From Sphingobium sp. EM0848 (GTDB lineage Bacteria > Pseudomonadota > Alphaproteobacteria > Sphingomonadales > Sphingomonadaceae), in the NCBI RefSeq assembly GCF_013375555.1, contig NZ_JABXWB010000005.1, positions 1,796,974-1,860,973 on the forward strand: 64,000 nt of DNA, read 5' to 3'. The translations under genes and the position numbers were made by a program. The first letter of the stretch is position 1. Each line of letters opens with the position of its first letter. Below, piece after piece: positions 17,768-25,310 of this stretch. The notes under the pieces were generated by a model. That model did not search any database, was not told the origin of the DNA, and saw only the letters and a program-made list of their open reading frames with translations.

Positions 17768-18754
17768 TCAGCGTTTGGCGATGTCGATGATCGCCTGGGC
17801 AAAGTCGCGCGGCGCTTCCTGCGGGAGATTGTGACCGATGCCGCCTGTGATGGCGCGGTGCTCATACTTGCCCGTGAATTTGGCGCGATAGGCTGAAGGC
17901 AGCGGATGCGGCGCGCCATTGGCGTCGCCCTCCATCGTGATCGTCGGAACGCCGATCGCCGGGGCGGCAGCGAGCCGCTGCTCAATCGCATCATATTGCC
18001 GTTCGCCGTCGACAAGGCCCAGCCGCCAGCGATAATTGTGGATGACGATCGCAACATGATCGGGATTGTCGAACGCCTGTGCCGAGCGATTGAAGGTCGC
18101 GTCGTCGAACTTCCACTGCGGCGAGGCGAGCTTCCAGATCAGCCTGTTGAAGTCGCGGCTATTGCGTTCATAGCCAAGGCGCCCGCGTTCGGTCGCGAAG
18201 TAGAATTGATACCACCATTGCAGTTCAGCCTCTGGCGCAAGCGGTTGCTTGCCGGCTGCCTGGTTGCCGATCAGATAACCGCTGACCGCGACCAGCCCCT
18301 TGACGCGTTCGGGCCATAGAGCGGCGACGATGTCGGCGGTGCGTCCACCCCAGTCGAAGCCTGCAAGTACCGCCCGCTCGATTTTCAGCGCGTCCATCAG
18401 CTTGAGCGCATCCATGGCGAGCGCCGCGGGCTGGCCGTTGCGCATCGTCTCCGTCGAGAGGAAGCGGGTCGGGCCATGGCCACGCAGATAAGGCGCAATC
18501 GCCCGGAAACCCTGCGCCGCGAGCATCGGCATAACCTCGTCAAAGGCATGGATGTCGTAGGGCCACCCGTGGAGAAGAAGGACCGGCGGGCCGTCGAGCG
18601 GACCGGCGGCAACATAGCTGACATCGAGCACACCAGCGGTTATCCGCTCCATCGACGGCCCCGCAGCGGCATTGGCCCGCTGCGTCACCCACGGGGCCGC
18701 GGCCAGCGTAACCGCCACTGTTCCAAGGAAATTCCGTCGATCGATCCTGTCCAT
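17768..18754 (-). CDS. Tat-exported alpha/beta hydrolase (epoxide hydrolase / dehalogenase type)
   Basis: The protein is 328 residues. A Tat signal (RRNFLGTVAVTLAAAPWVTQRANA) targets it to the periplasm. The fold shows HGWPYD (oxyanion region), the nucleophile elbow AGFDWGGRTAD with Asp rather than Ser, and a late His in GGIGHNLPQEAP. An Asp nucleophile marks the epoxide hydrolase / haloalkane dehalogenase branch. It is the last gene of a likely three-gene hydrolase operon (20865 down to 17768). Confidence 0.88.
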   Translation of the reverse strand: MDRIDRRNFLGTVAVTLAAAPWVTQRANAAAGPSMERITAGVLDVSYVAAGPLDGPPVLLLHGWPYDIHAFDEVMPMLAAQGFRAIAPYLRGHGPTRFLSTETMRNGQPAALAMDALKLMDALKIERAVLAGFDWGGRTADIVAALWPERVKGLVAVSGYLIGNQAAGKQPLAPEAELQWWYQFYFATERGRLGYERNSRDFNRLIWKLASPQWKFDDATFNRSAQAFDNPDHVAIVIHNYRWRLGLVDGERQYDAIEQRLAAAPAIGVPTITMEGDANGAPHPLPSAYRAKFTGKYEHRAITGGIGHNLPQEAPRDFAQAIIDIAKR

Positions 18755-18772
18755 CTCCGTCGTTCCTCCGAT

Positions 18773-19543
18773 CTATCTGGCGTTTGCGGCCTCTTCTATC
18801 ACGGCTGCGACTTCCTTCGAGCGGGAAAGAAAGGCGACGTGGCTGGCATCCAGTTCCGTGATGCGGGCACCGATCCGCCTGGCATAGAAGCGTTCGAGAT
18901 CGGGACTGAGCGCATGATCCTGCCGGGACACGACATACCAGGACGGGACCGACTTCCATGCTGCATGTGCCGGGCTCGCCCCGAAATTTCCGGCCTTGAT
19001 CGGCTTCTGCGTCGCGGCGGCAATCGCGGCCTGTTCGGCAGGAAGATCGGCAGCAAAGACCGGGCCGAATTTCGCAGGATCGATGGTGACGAAGCCCGCC
19101 GCGTCGATTTTCTGCGCTGTGCCGAGATCGGTCGGATATTTGTCGAGGAAGGCGGCGACCGGCTCGCCCGCCTCGGGCACGATCGCGGCGAGATAGACGA
19201 GCGCCTTGACACTAGCCCTGTCCGCCGCCGCTTCGGTGATGACCGCGCCGCCATAGCTATGGCCGACCAGCACCACGGGCCCGAGCTGGGCGTCGATGGC
19301 GCGTTTGGTGGTGGAGACGTCGTCAGCGAAGGAGTCGAGCGGGTTTTCGACGGCCGTCACGCGATAGCCATCCTTCTGCAGGATCGCGATCACGGGCGCC
19401 CATCCCGCCGCGTCGGCGAAGGCACCATGGACCAGCACGATCGCCGGCCTGGAAGGCGCATCGGCCGCGCTAACCGGAATGGGTGTGGTGGAAAGGCCCA
19501 GCGCCGTCGTCAGCGCCAGAAGGCCAAGGGATTGGATACGCAT
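18773..19543 (-). CDS. Exported alpha/beta hydrolase (Ser nucleophile)
   Basis: The protein is 256 residues with a Sec signal (LGLLALTTALGLSTTPIPVSAA). VLVHGAFADAAGW is followed by the nucleophile elbow VGHSYGGAVI and a late His in DASHVAFLS, as in the small esterase family that resembles hydroxynitrile lyases. ATG 19543 follows GGAGA; the ORF extension to 19564 would overlap the upstream gene's stop. It is paralogous to the hydrolase at 23927-24700. Located 17 bases after the epoxide hydrolase gene. Confidence 0.88.
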   Translation of the reverse strand: MRIQSLGLLALTTALGLSTTPIPVSAADAPSRPAIVLVHGAFADAAGWAPVIAILQKDGYRVTAVENPLDSFADDVSTTKRAIDAQLGPVVLVGHSYGGAVITEAAADRASVKALVYLAAIVPEAGEPVAAFLDKYPTDLGTAQKIDAAGFVTIDPAKFGPVFAADLPAEQAAIAAATQKPIKAGNFGASPAHAAWKSVPSWYVVSRQDHALSPDLERFYARRIGARITELDASHVAFLSRSKEVAAVIEEAANAR

Positions 19544-19560
19544 GTTCGTTTCTCCAGCAA

Positions 19561-20865
19561 TCAAAGGGTTCGCACGGAGCGGAAGGTGTCGCGCAGATCT
19601 TCGGTCAGCGCCTGAGGCTGCTCCCAGGCCGCGAAATGTGTGCCCATGTCATGCCGTTTATAGAAGACGAGATGGGGATAGGCCTTGCGCGTCCAGCTTT
19701 CCGGCGCCTGGTATATCTCGTCGCGAAAGGCGCTGACGCCGGTCGGTAGCGGCACGCCCTTCGGCGCGAAGAAAGCAAGCTTGCTTTCTCGGTACAGGCG
19801 CGCGGAGGACACTGCTGTGTTGGTCAGCCAGTAGAGCGTGATGTTGTCGAGAATGTCATCCCGGCTCAGCCCTTCCTCCGCGCCGTCGAACACGCGTGCG
19901 ATAAGGTCGTAGCTACGAATGTCATGGTCGATGATCCAGGCGGCGAGACCCACAGGGGAGTCCGCCAGCGCATAGAGCGTCTGTGGCCGACCTGCCATTT
20001 CCTGCGCATAGCCGAGGCCGTGCGCATAGAAATCGACGAGCTGGCCCCAGGCATGCTTCTCCTCCGGGCTCAGGCCGCCGGGTTCGGGACCGCTCGGGAG
20101 AAGCCGGGCGATCTCCGCCGGCACGGTCGCTGGCATGTTCGTATGGATGGCAAGCAGGCCGGGCGGTTGCTGAAGCGCCATCTGCTCCGTCACCGCATTG
20201 CCCCAGTCACCGCCCTGAGCAACATAGCGTGTATAGCCAAGTCGCTGCATCAGCACGGCCCAGGCGCGGCCGATCCGCTGCGGGTCCCAGCCGTTGGCGT
20301 TGGGCTTGCCGGAAAATCCATAACCCGGAAGCGAGGGAAGCACGACGTCGAACGCGTCGGCGGCGGTGCCTCCATAGGCCGTCGGATCGGTCAGCGGACC
20401 AATGATCTTCAGTTGCTCGATGATCGATCCGGGCCAGCCATGGGTCACGATGACCGCCAGCGCATTGGGATGTTTCGACTTCACATGGATGAAGTGAATG
20501 TCGACGCCGTCGATGGTGGTGATGAAGTTTGGGTAGCTGTTGATTTGGGCCTCGACGCGGCGCCAGTCATGCTGGTTTGCCCAGTAGTCGGCAAGTTTGC
20601 GAATGGTTGAGAGCACGACGCCCTGGGTCGGGTCGTTTTCGCGCTCCGGCCATTTGGTCGCGCGAATTCGGCGCTTGAGGTCGACAAGCTCATAGTCGGC
20701 CGCACGATAGTGAAACGGACGGATCGGCACGCCGCCGGTGGCCGGAAGTGGGTCGACCGATGCCGCCTGGCTGTTGGTCGATGTTGCCACCATGGCCGCG
20801 ACGGTGCCGGCAACGATCGATGCAAGAAAGTCGCGGCGGACAAGGAGGGATTTCGTCCCGGACAT
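19561..20865 (-). CDS. Tat-exported epoxide hydrolase with EHN domain
   Basis: The protein is 434 residues. A twin-arginine signal (VRRDFLASIVAGTVAAMVATSTNSQA) precedes an epoxide hydrolase N-terminal (EHN) domain (IRPFHYRAADYELVDLKRRI) and an alpha/beta hydrolase domain. HGWPGS, nucleophile elbow QGGDWGNAV (Asp) and late His in GTHFAAWEQP are visible. Microsomal-type epoxide hydrolases turn epoxides into diols; periplasmic export is unusual for them. ATG 20865 follows AGGAGA by six bases. It leads the three-hydrolase operon. Confidence 0.9.
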   Translation of the reverse strand: MSGTKSLLVRRDFLASIVAGTVAAMVATSTNSQAASVDPLPATGGVPIRPFHYRAADYELVDLKRRIRATKWPERENDPTQGVVLSTIRKLADYWANQHDWRRVEAQINSYPNFITTIDGVDIHFIHVKSKHPNALAVIVTHGWPGSIIEQLKIIGPLTDPTAYGGTAADAFDVVLPSLPGYGFSGKPNANGWDPQRIGRAWAVLMQRLGYTRYVAQGGDWGNAVTEQMALQQPPGLLAIHTNMPATVPAEIARLLPSGPEPGGLSPEEKHAWGQLVDFYAHGLGYAQEMAGRPQTLYALADSPVGLAAWIIDHDIRSYDLIARVFDGAEEGLSRDDILDNITLYWLTNTAVSSARLYRESKLAFFAPKGVPLPTGVSAFRDEIYQAPESWTRKAYPHLVFYKRHDMGTHFAAWEQPQALTEDLRDTFRSVRTL

Positions 20866-20890
20866 GATGGATCTCCTGTCAGGATAGGGG

Positions 20891-20938
20891 GAAGACGCGG
20901 GCGGACGGGTCATGGGGCGGGGTTCCGCCCGCGTCTTC
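20891..20938 (-). terminator. Strong stem-loop between ohr and the epoxide hydrolase gene
   Basis: A perfect 15-base inverted repeat (20891-20905 and 20924-20938) encloses an 18-base loop. It lies downstream of ohr and upstream of the epoxide hydrolase gene, both on the minus strand. No T-run follows, so termination by this hairpin is likely but not certain. Confidence 0.5.
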
Positions 20939-20944
20939 GGCTCG

Positions 20945-20972
20945 GCGCGGCTCTAAGGGGGGCAAGCCGCGC
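20945..20972 (-). terminator. Second stem-loop just after ohr
   Basis: GCGCGGCT (20945-20952) pairs with AGCCGCGC (20965-20972), starting 12 bases after the ohr stop codon. With the larger hairpin downstream it forms a tandem pair that would end or stabilise ohr transcripts. Confidence 0.45.
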
Positions 20973-20983
20973 GGAGAAAAGCG

Positions 20984-21406
20984 TCAGGCGTTGACGGCGA
21001 GCGCGACGCTGGCCTTGATCCCGCCCTGCGCCATCTTCGAATAGGGGCAGGTCGCGTGCGCCTGATCGACGAGCGTGCGGGCAAGATCTTCGTCAATGCC
21101 GGGAAGGCTGACATTCAACCGGGCGGTCAGGAAATAGCCCTCGGCCTCCCCGAGATGCAGGTCGACCTCGGCATCGATCGCGGTTTCGGGTGGCAGTTTG
21201 ACACCCATGGTTTTGGCCACCCCGGCGAGGGCACCTTCGAAGCAGGCCGACCAGCCGGCCGCGAACAGCTGCTCGGGATTGGTGCCGGGACGATTGGAGC
21301 CGGGTGTTGACAGCTTGATGTCGAGCTGGCCGTCCGAACTCTTTGCCGCACCTTCGCGGCCGCCGACAGTGTGGACATGAGCGGTATAGAGGGTCTTGGC
21401 AGTCAT
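20984..21406 (-). CDS. ohr: Organic hydroperoxide resistance protein (OsmC/Ohr family)
   Basis: The protein is 140 residues, normal for Ohr. The two redox cysteines sit in GWSACFEGAL and ATCPYSKMA. Other Ohr landmarks are LYTAHVHTVGGREG and GTNPEQLFAAGW. It detoxifies organic and lipid hydroperoxides with thiol reduction. ATG 21406 is preceded by AAGGAAA. An ohrR-like regulator gene lies 3.4 kb away at 24843, not next to it, and I do not see that gene's TATCGCGATA motif upstream of ohr. Confidence 0.95.
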   Translation of the reverse strand: MTAKTLYTAHVHTVGGREGAAKSSDGQLDIKLSTPGSNRPGTNPEQLFAAGWSACFEGALAGVAKTMGVKLPPETAIDAEVDLHLGEAEGYFLTARLNVSLPGIDEDLARTLVDQAHATCPYSKMAQGGIKASVALAVNA

Positions 21407-21733
21407 GATATTTCCTTTTTTACCTTTGGGCAGGTGGATAGGGCGCTTCAAAAATGTGCCGACCGTCGCGCGAGGCGCTGGTGACTATGGCGATGCCCAT
21501 CTCCATCGCGGTGGCCCCAATAGTGGGAAGGAGAAATGTTCGGCAGCAGCCCTCCGAAATGAGAGTCTGCCTCTCAATCATGTGCAGGGTTTGAGGGGGT
21601 CGGCTGGCCTGGCCCTCACATTCCTGAATTTGCGCCGATTTGCGCACCCCAGTTTCCGGATTCGCGCGTCGGCACTTCACCCGCCTCGACGGAGACACTT
21701 GCAATTGTGTAATTGCACACACATCTCATTGGC
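21407..21733. other. 327-base gene-free stretch between ohr and a MarR gene
   Basis: This divergent intergenic region holds the MarR operator candidate at 21700-21718. The rest contains no convincing coding sequence; small open frames on both strands lack ribosome binding sites and family resemblance. Confidence 0.6.
21700..21718. promoter_or_regulatory. MarR operator candidate upstream of the MarR gene
   Basis: TGCAATT-GTGT-AATTGCA (21700-21717) is a perfect inverted repeat. It overlaps GTGTAATTGCAC (21707-21718), itself near-palindromic and present again at 22198-22209 after the MarR gene. It ends 16 bases before the MarR start, as expected for autoregulation. Confidence 0.6.
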
Positions 21734-22159
21734 ATGGCTACATTGGACGGTCCGGATTTGTGCTACAGCTTGGCGGCGCGTCGCAGTGCCCGGTATCTCG
21801 CGCGACTCTATGATCGCCATATGGCTCCTGCCGGCATCAATTCATCGCAATTCTCGATCCTGGCGCTGCTCGAGCGCCATCCCGGCATCTCGATCGCCGG
21901 GTTGGCGCGGAAGATGGTGATGGAACGCACGACGCTCGTACGGGCGCTCCGCCCCCTTCAGGATGCCGGATTGGTACGAAGCGAAGCAGCCGACCGGGGC
22001 CGCGCCCTAAAGCTTTCGGCGTCTCCGGCGGGCTTGAGAAAGGTCGCCGAGGCCAGGCCCGCCTGGAAAGCCGCGCAAGCCGAATTCGAAACGACGTTCG
22101 GTCATGATCGGGCGGCAAGGCTGCGGGAGGATATATTGGAGGTCACCCGCAACAAGTAA
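21734..22159 (+). CDS. MarR family transcriptional regulator
   Basis: The protein is 141 residues. A winged helix-turn-helix core (INSSQFSILALLERHPGISIAGLARKMVMERTTLVRALRPLQDAGLV) has the wing basic segment reduced. One Cys near the N-terminus (DLCYSL) sits where OhrR carries its sensing Cys, but the rest of the domain is not OhrR-like. It has palindromic sites both before and after its gene, the latter upstream of a thiolase gene, which suggests it represses itself and the thiolase. Confidence 0.88.
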   Translation: MATLDGPDLCYSLAARRSARYLARLYDRHMAPAGINSSQFSILALLERHPGISIAGLARKMVMERTTLVRALRPLQDAGLVRSEAADRGRALKLSASPAGLRKVAEARPAWKAAQAEFETTFGHDRAARLREDILEVTRNK

Positions 22160-22197
22160 GGGTCTCGCATCTCACACAGGGCGCGGCGCCTTCAAGA

Positions 22198-22210
22198 GTG
22201 TAATTGCACA
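22198..22210. promoter_or_regulatory. Second copy of the MarR operator motif, upstream of the thiolase gene
   Basis: GTGTAATTGCACA matches all 13 bases of the copy at 21707-21719. It lies in the 261-base gap before the thiolase gene and probably links thiolase expression to the MarR protein. Confidence 0.55.
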
Positions 22211-22420
22211 TAAGTCCGACTTCGCGTGGCTCGGTCCCACGCTCGAAACGAGAAGATAACATCGTGATCCAACTGCCACCGATACGCCCCTATAATGCGC
22301 TTCCGCCTTGATCGGTGAGGAGGACTCGCATGTTCGGCAGCGCGGCTTCTCTCAAAAAAGCCATGTGAACGAACGAAGAGCGACTGCCCCCAAATTCCAT
22401 CGATATTCAGGAGACCAATC

Positions 22421-23683
22421 ATGCAACGCTTCGCACAGAAGATTTTTATCGCGTCAGGCCTGCGGACGCCGTTCGGCCGCGGCGGCGGCGCCCTTTCGGA
22501 CCATGATGCCATCAGCCTGTCGGTACCGCTGGCGCAGGCCATGGCGGCCAGAGCGAGGCCTGACCTGTTCATTTGGGGTACGGTGATACCCAGCCTTGGC
22601 TGGAGCAATATCGGTCGTGAGCTGTGGCTTGACGCCAAACTCGATCCGACGGTGCCGGCCTTCTCTGCCGTGCTGGCCTGCTCGACGAGCATGGTCGCGG
22701 CTTTTGCGGCGGCGGGAATGCTCGGCGGATCAGCCGATCTTGCGCTCGTGGGCGGCGCGGAAGTGATGAGCAATCCGCCGATCGGGCTCAAACCCGATGC
22801 GTCGAAACGGATCGTAAAGCTGTTCCGTACCGATCCGCCCGCAGCGATCGCGGCGCTGCAGGCTCTCACCGCCGATGACCTCACCCTACCCGTCAAAGGC
22901 TGGGCGAACCGCATCACTGGCCGAACGATGGGGGATCATATGGAAGAGACTGCGCAGCAGTGGGGTATCACTCGCGAGGCGCAGGACGATTGGTCCCTGA
23001 AGAGCCACCAGCGCGCGGTCGCCGGGTGGGAGAGCGGCTTCTTTGACGATCTCGTGATGCCGCTTCCCGAAATTGCCCGCGACGCCAATCCGCGCGCCGA
23101 CACCTCGGCCGAAAAACTCGCATCGCTGAAGCCCGCCTTTGACACATCGGGCAAGGGCTCGCTTACAGCGGGTAACAGCTCGCCGATTACCGACGGCGCC
23201 GCCGCCCTCTGGGTCGCAACCGAAGCGGGACTTGCGAAGCTTCCCGGCGAGACGCCCTATGCCGAACTCGTCGATCATGAGATCGCCGCGGTCGACCATC
23301 ACGTCGACGGCCTGCTGATGGCACCCAGTTTTGCGATTGCGCGGCTGCTGGCGCGCCATGGGTTGCGCTATCGGGATGTCGCGCTCTGGGAAATCCATGA
23401 GGCATTTGCTGCGCAGGTCCTTGCCAATGTCGCCGCACTGGAAAAACCCGGCTGGACGAAAGAGCGCGTGGGCGTCGATTTCGCGTTTGGCGAGTTTCCC
23501 TGGGATCGGGTCAATCCGAATGGCGGCTCGGTGGCAATCGGCCATCCGTTCGCAGCCACGGGAGCCCGCGATCTCAGCCAGGCGGTCAAGGAATTGTGGG
23601 CTATGCCGTCCGGTTCCCTCGCCATCGTCAGCGTCTGTGCCGATGGCGGACATGGCACGGTTGCGCTTCTGCGCAGGCCGTGA
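22421..23683 (+). CDS. Thiolase (acetyl-CoA acetyltransferase family)
   Basis: The protein is 420 residues. The nucleophilic Cys lies in AVLACSTSM (about residue 87), followed by the His motif WEIHEAFAAQV, GHPFAATGAR and the second catalytic Cys in SVCADGGHG. HEAFA rather than NEAFA resembles the FadI / trifunctional-protein beta branch. It would cleave 3-ketoacyl-CoA in a beta-oxidation step or condense acetyl-CoA units. CAGGAG precedes the ATG. It stands alone, with a strong terminator after it. Confidence 0.92.
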   Translation: MQRFAQKIFIASGLRTPFGRGGGALSDHDAISLSVPLAQAMAARARPDLFIWGTVIPSLGWSNIGRELWLDAKLDPTVPAFSAVLACSTSMVAAFAAAGMLGGSADLALVGGAEVMSNPPIGLKPDASKRIVKLFRTDPPAAIAALQALTADDLTLPVKGWANRITGRTMGDHMEETAQQWGITREAQDDWSLKSHQRAVAGWESGFFDDLVMPLPEIARDANPRADTSAEKLASLKPAFDTSGKGSLTAGNSSPITDGAAALWVATEAGLAKLPGETPYAELVDHEIAAVDHHVDGLLMAPSFAIARLLARHGLRYRDVALWEIHEAFAAQVLANVAALEKPGWTKERVGVDFAFGEFPWDRVNPNGGSVAIGHPFAATGARDLSQAVKELWAMPSGSLAIVSVCADGGHGTVALLRRP

Positions 23684-23699
23684 ACTGACATAGTGCTGC

Positions 23700-23730
23700 G
23701 AGGCCCCGGTCATCGCCGGGGCCTCGTTTG
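23700..23730 (+). terminator. Rho-independent type terminator after the thiolase gene
   Basis: GAGGCCCCGG pairs with CCGGGGCCTC (23700-23725), followed by GTTTG. It lies 16 bases after the thiolase stop codon. Confidence 0.75.
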
Positions 23731-23870
23731 ACTGCGATCATCGCCATATCCGGCAGTGAAGCTGTTCCGCGATGCCATGTATGCATCACTCAAAGACAAG
23801 CTGCCGCCTGATGTTCGGGAGTAAAGGCGACTGCGGAAAGCCGCGACGTGCGCCGACCATCTTGAATAGC

Positions 23871-23905
23871 AAAAAACGGGCGCCGGATTGTTGGTCCGGC
23901 GCCCG
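23871..23905 (-). terminator. Rho-independent terminator after the exported hydrolase gene
   Basis: An 11-pair stem (23877-23887 with 23895-23905, CGGGCGCCGGA) has a seven-base loop. On the minus strand it is followed by TTTTTT (23876-23871), 50 bases downstream of the stop at 23927. Confidence 0.88.
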
Positions 23906-23926
23906 CTGCATTATCCTGCCCTTGGA

Positions 23927-24700
23927 TTATTTGCTCGCACCGTGGGCGGCCTTCTCGATGATCGAAGCCACGGCGACAGGCTTGGACACATAGATGGCAT
24001 GGCTGCCCGCCACTTCCTCGACAGTGGCTCGGGCACGGGCGGCCATCTGGCGCTGAGCGGCAGGCGGGATCATCCGGTCCTCGCCAGCGACCAGATACCA
24101 GCTCGGCTTCACCTTCCAGGCCGGGCTGGTCACGCTGCCCGACAGCGCATTGACGCCCCAGGGCACCTGCGAGTCAGCCATGAACTGGGCAAGGTCGGGA
24201 CGCACATCGGCTGCGAAGGAGGCCGCGAATTTCGCGCTGTCCAGGAACAGATAGCCGTCCTTGGGCGGCAGGATCGGCGGCACAGGCGCGCCCGGTGCGG
24301 GATTGGCGATCAGCGAGGCGACCGACTCACCTTTGTCCGGCGCGAAGGCGGCAATGTAGACGACGCCCGCAACCTTGGGATCGGTGCCCGCTTCGGACAC
24401 GACCACGCCGCCATAGCTATGGCCGACCAGGATCACCTTGCCGTCGGCGGCTGCGATGGCGCGCTTGGTGACGGCAACATCTTCGTCGAGCGAGTTGGTC
24501 GGGTTCTGGACGATGGTCACGGCATAGCCGTCCTTTTTCAGGATCTTGTAGACGTCCATCCAGCCCGAACCATCGACAAAGCCGCCGTGCACCAGCACGA
24601 TCGACTTGACGGGCTCGCCCGCCTTGTTCTGGGCAATGGCGGGAGCTCCACCCAAAGCCAGCGAGGCAGCGGCGGCGAAAAGCTTGGTGGTCTTGCGCAT
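23927..24700 (-). CDS. Exported alpha/beta hydrolase (Ser nucleophile)
   Basis: The protein is 257 residues with a Sec signal (LFAAAASLALGGAPAIAQ). It has VLVHGGFVDGSGW, nucleophile elbow VGHSYGGVVV, and a late His in AGSHAIYVS. It is a paralogue of the enzyme at 18773-19543. The gene is divergent from ohrR, with three TATCGCGATA-like sites between them, so it is probably an OhrR target induced by organic peroxides. Confidence 0.9.
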   Translation of the reverse strand: MRKTTKLFAAAASLALGGAPAIAQNKAGEPVKSIVLVHGGFVDGSGWMDVYKILKKDGYAVTIVQNPTNSLDEDVAVTKRAIAAADGKVILVGHSYGGVVVSEAGTDPKVAGVVYIAAFAPDKGESVASLIANPAPGAPVPPILPPKDGYLFLDSAKFAASFAADVRPDLAQFMADSQVPWGVNALSGSVTSPAWKVKPSWYLVAGEDRMIPPAAQRQMAARARATVEEVAGSHAIYVSKPVAVASIIEKAAHGASK

Positions 24701-24719
24701 CTGAGGTTTCCTTTCGAAT

Positions 24720-24798
24720 ATTATGCGATAATCTTTATCGCGATAATTATTAGATAAGCCTAAGCCTCCCTCTTGTCCAGCAGAAAATTATCGCGATA
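24720..24798. promoter_or_regulatory. Cluster of OhrR operator-like palindromes
   Basis: TTATCGCGATAA (24735-24746) is a perfect palindrome. TATCGCGATA recurs at 24789-24798, and a degenerate copy, TTATGCGATAA, is at 24721-24731. The cluster spans the gap between the divergent hydrolase and ohrR genes. Confidence 0.6.
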
Positions 24799-24842
24799 TA
24801 TGTTACCGCCATAATCTAATGAATCTGAAGAAGGGAAATATC

Positions 24843-25310
24843 ATGGCGAACCCCGGCAAGGCACCGCCTCCGCTCGACCAGCAACTCTGCTTTTCGCTCT
24901 ATTCGACCACGATCGCGATCAATCGCCTGTACAAGCCGATGCTTGATTCGCTGGGCGTGACCTATCCGCAATATCTGGTGCTGAGCACCTTGTGGGAACG
25001 GGACGGGCAGATGATCTCGGCCATTGCCGACCGACTTGCGCTGGAGCCGAGCACAATCACCCCGCTGATGAAGCGCCTGGAAAGCGCGGGCTTTGTGTCG
25101 CGTCAGCGCAATCCCGACAATGAGCGCCAGGTTCAGGTATTCCTTACCGCCAAGGGCAAAGACCTGCGTGCCCAGTCGTCATGCCTGACCGACGCTTTGC
25201 TCGAAAATTCCGGATTGGACGTGGCGGGACTGATCGCACTCAACGAACAGATCCAGCAACTGCGTGCGGCTTTGGTCGGCAAGGGCTCGGCGTCCAAAGC
25301 CTTGCCCTAG
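24843..25310 (+). CDS. ohrR: OhrR-type organic peroxide sensing repressor (MarR family)
   Basis: The protein is 155 residues. The N-terminal stretch LDQQLCFSLYSTTIAINRLYKPMLDSLGVTYPQYLVL matches the OhrR signature, including the sensing Cys (about residue 16) and the Tyr residues that bond to its oxidised form. A winged helix-turn-helix follows. Oxidation releases the repressor from DNA. ATG 24843 follows AAGGGAAAT. Its 3' end overlaps the convergent efflux gene by four bases. Confidence 0.9.
   Translation: MANPGKAPPPLDQQLCFSLYSTTIAINRLYKPMLDSLGVTYPQYLVLSTLWERDGQMISAIADRLALEPSTITPLMKRLESAGFVSRQRNPDNERQVQVFLTAKGKDLRAQSSCLTDALLENSGLDVAGLIALNEQIQQLRAALVGKGSASKALP

Noticed and set aside
18476..19615. 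379-codon plus-strand open frame across two hydrolase genes
   Set aside because: It spans the junction of two well-supported minus-strand genes and shows no family features.
23888..24757. 289-codon plus-strand open frame opposite the exported hydrolase
   Set aside because: It begins inside the terminator hairpin and covers a clear minus-strand gene with signal peptide and catalytic motifs.
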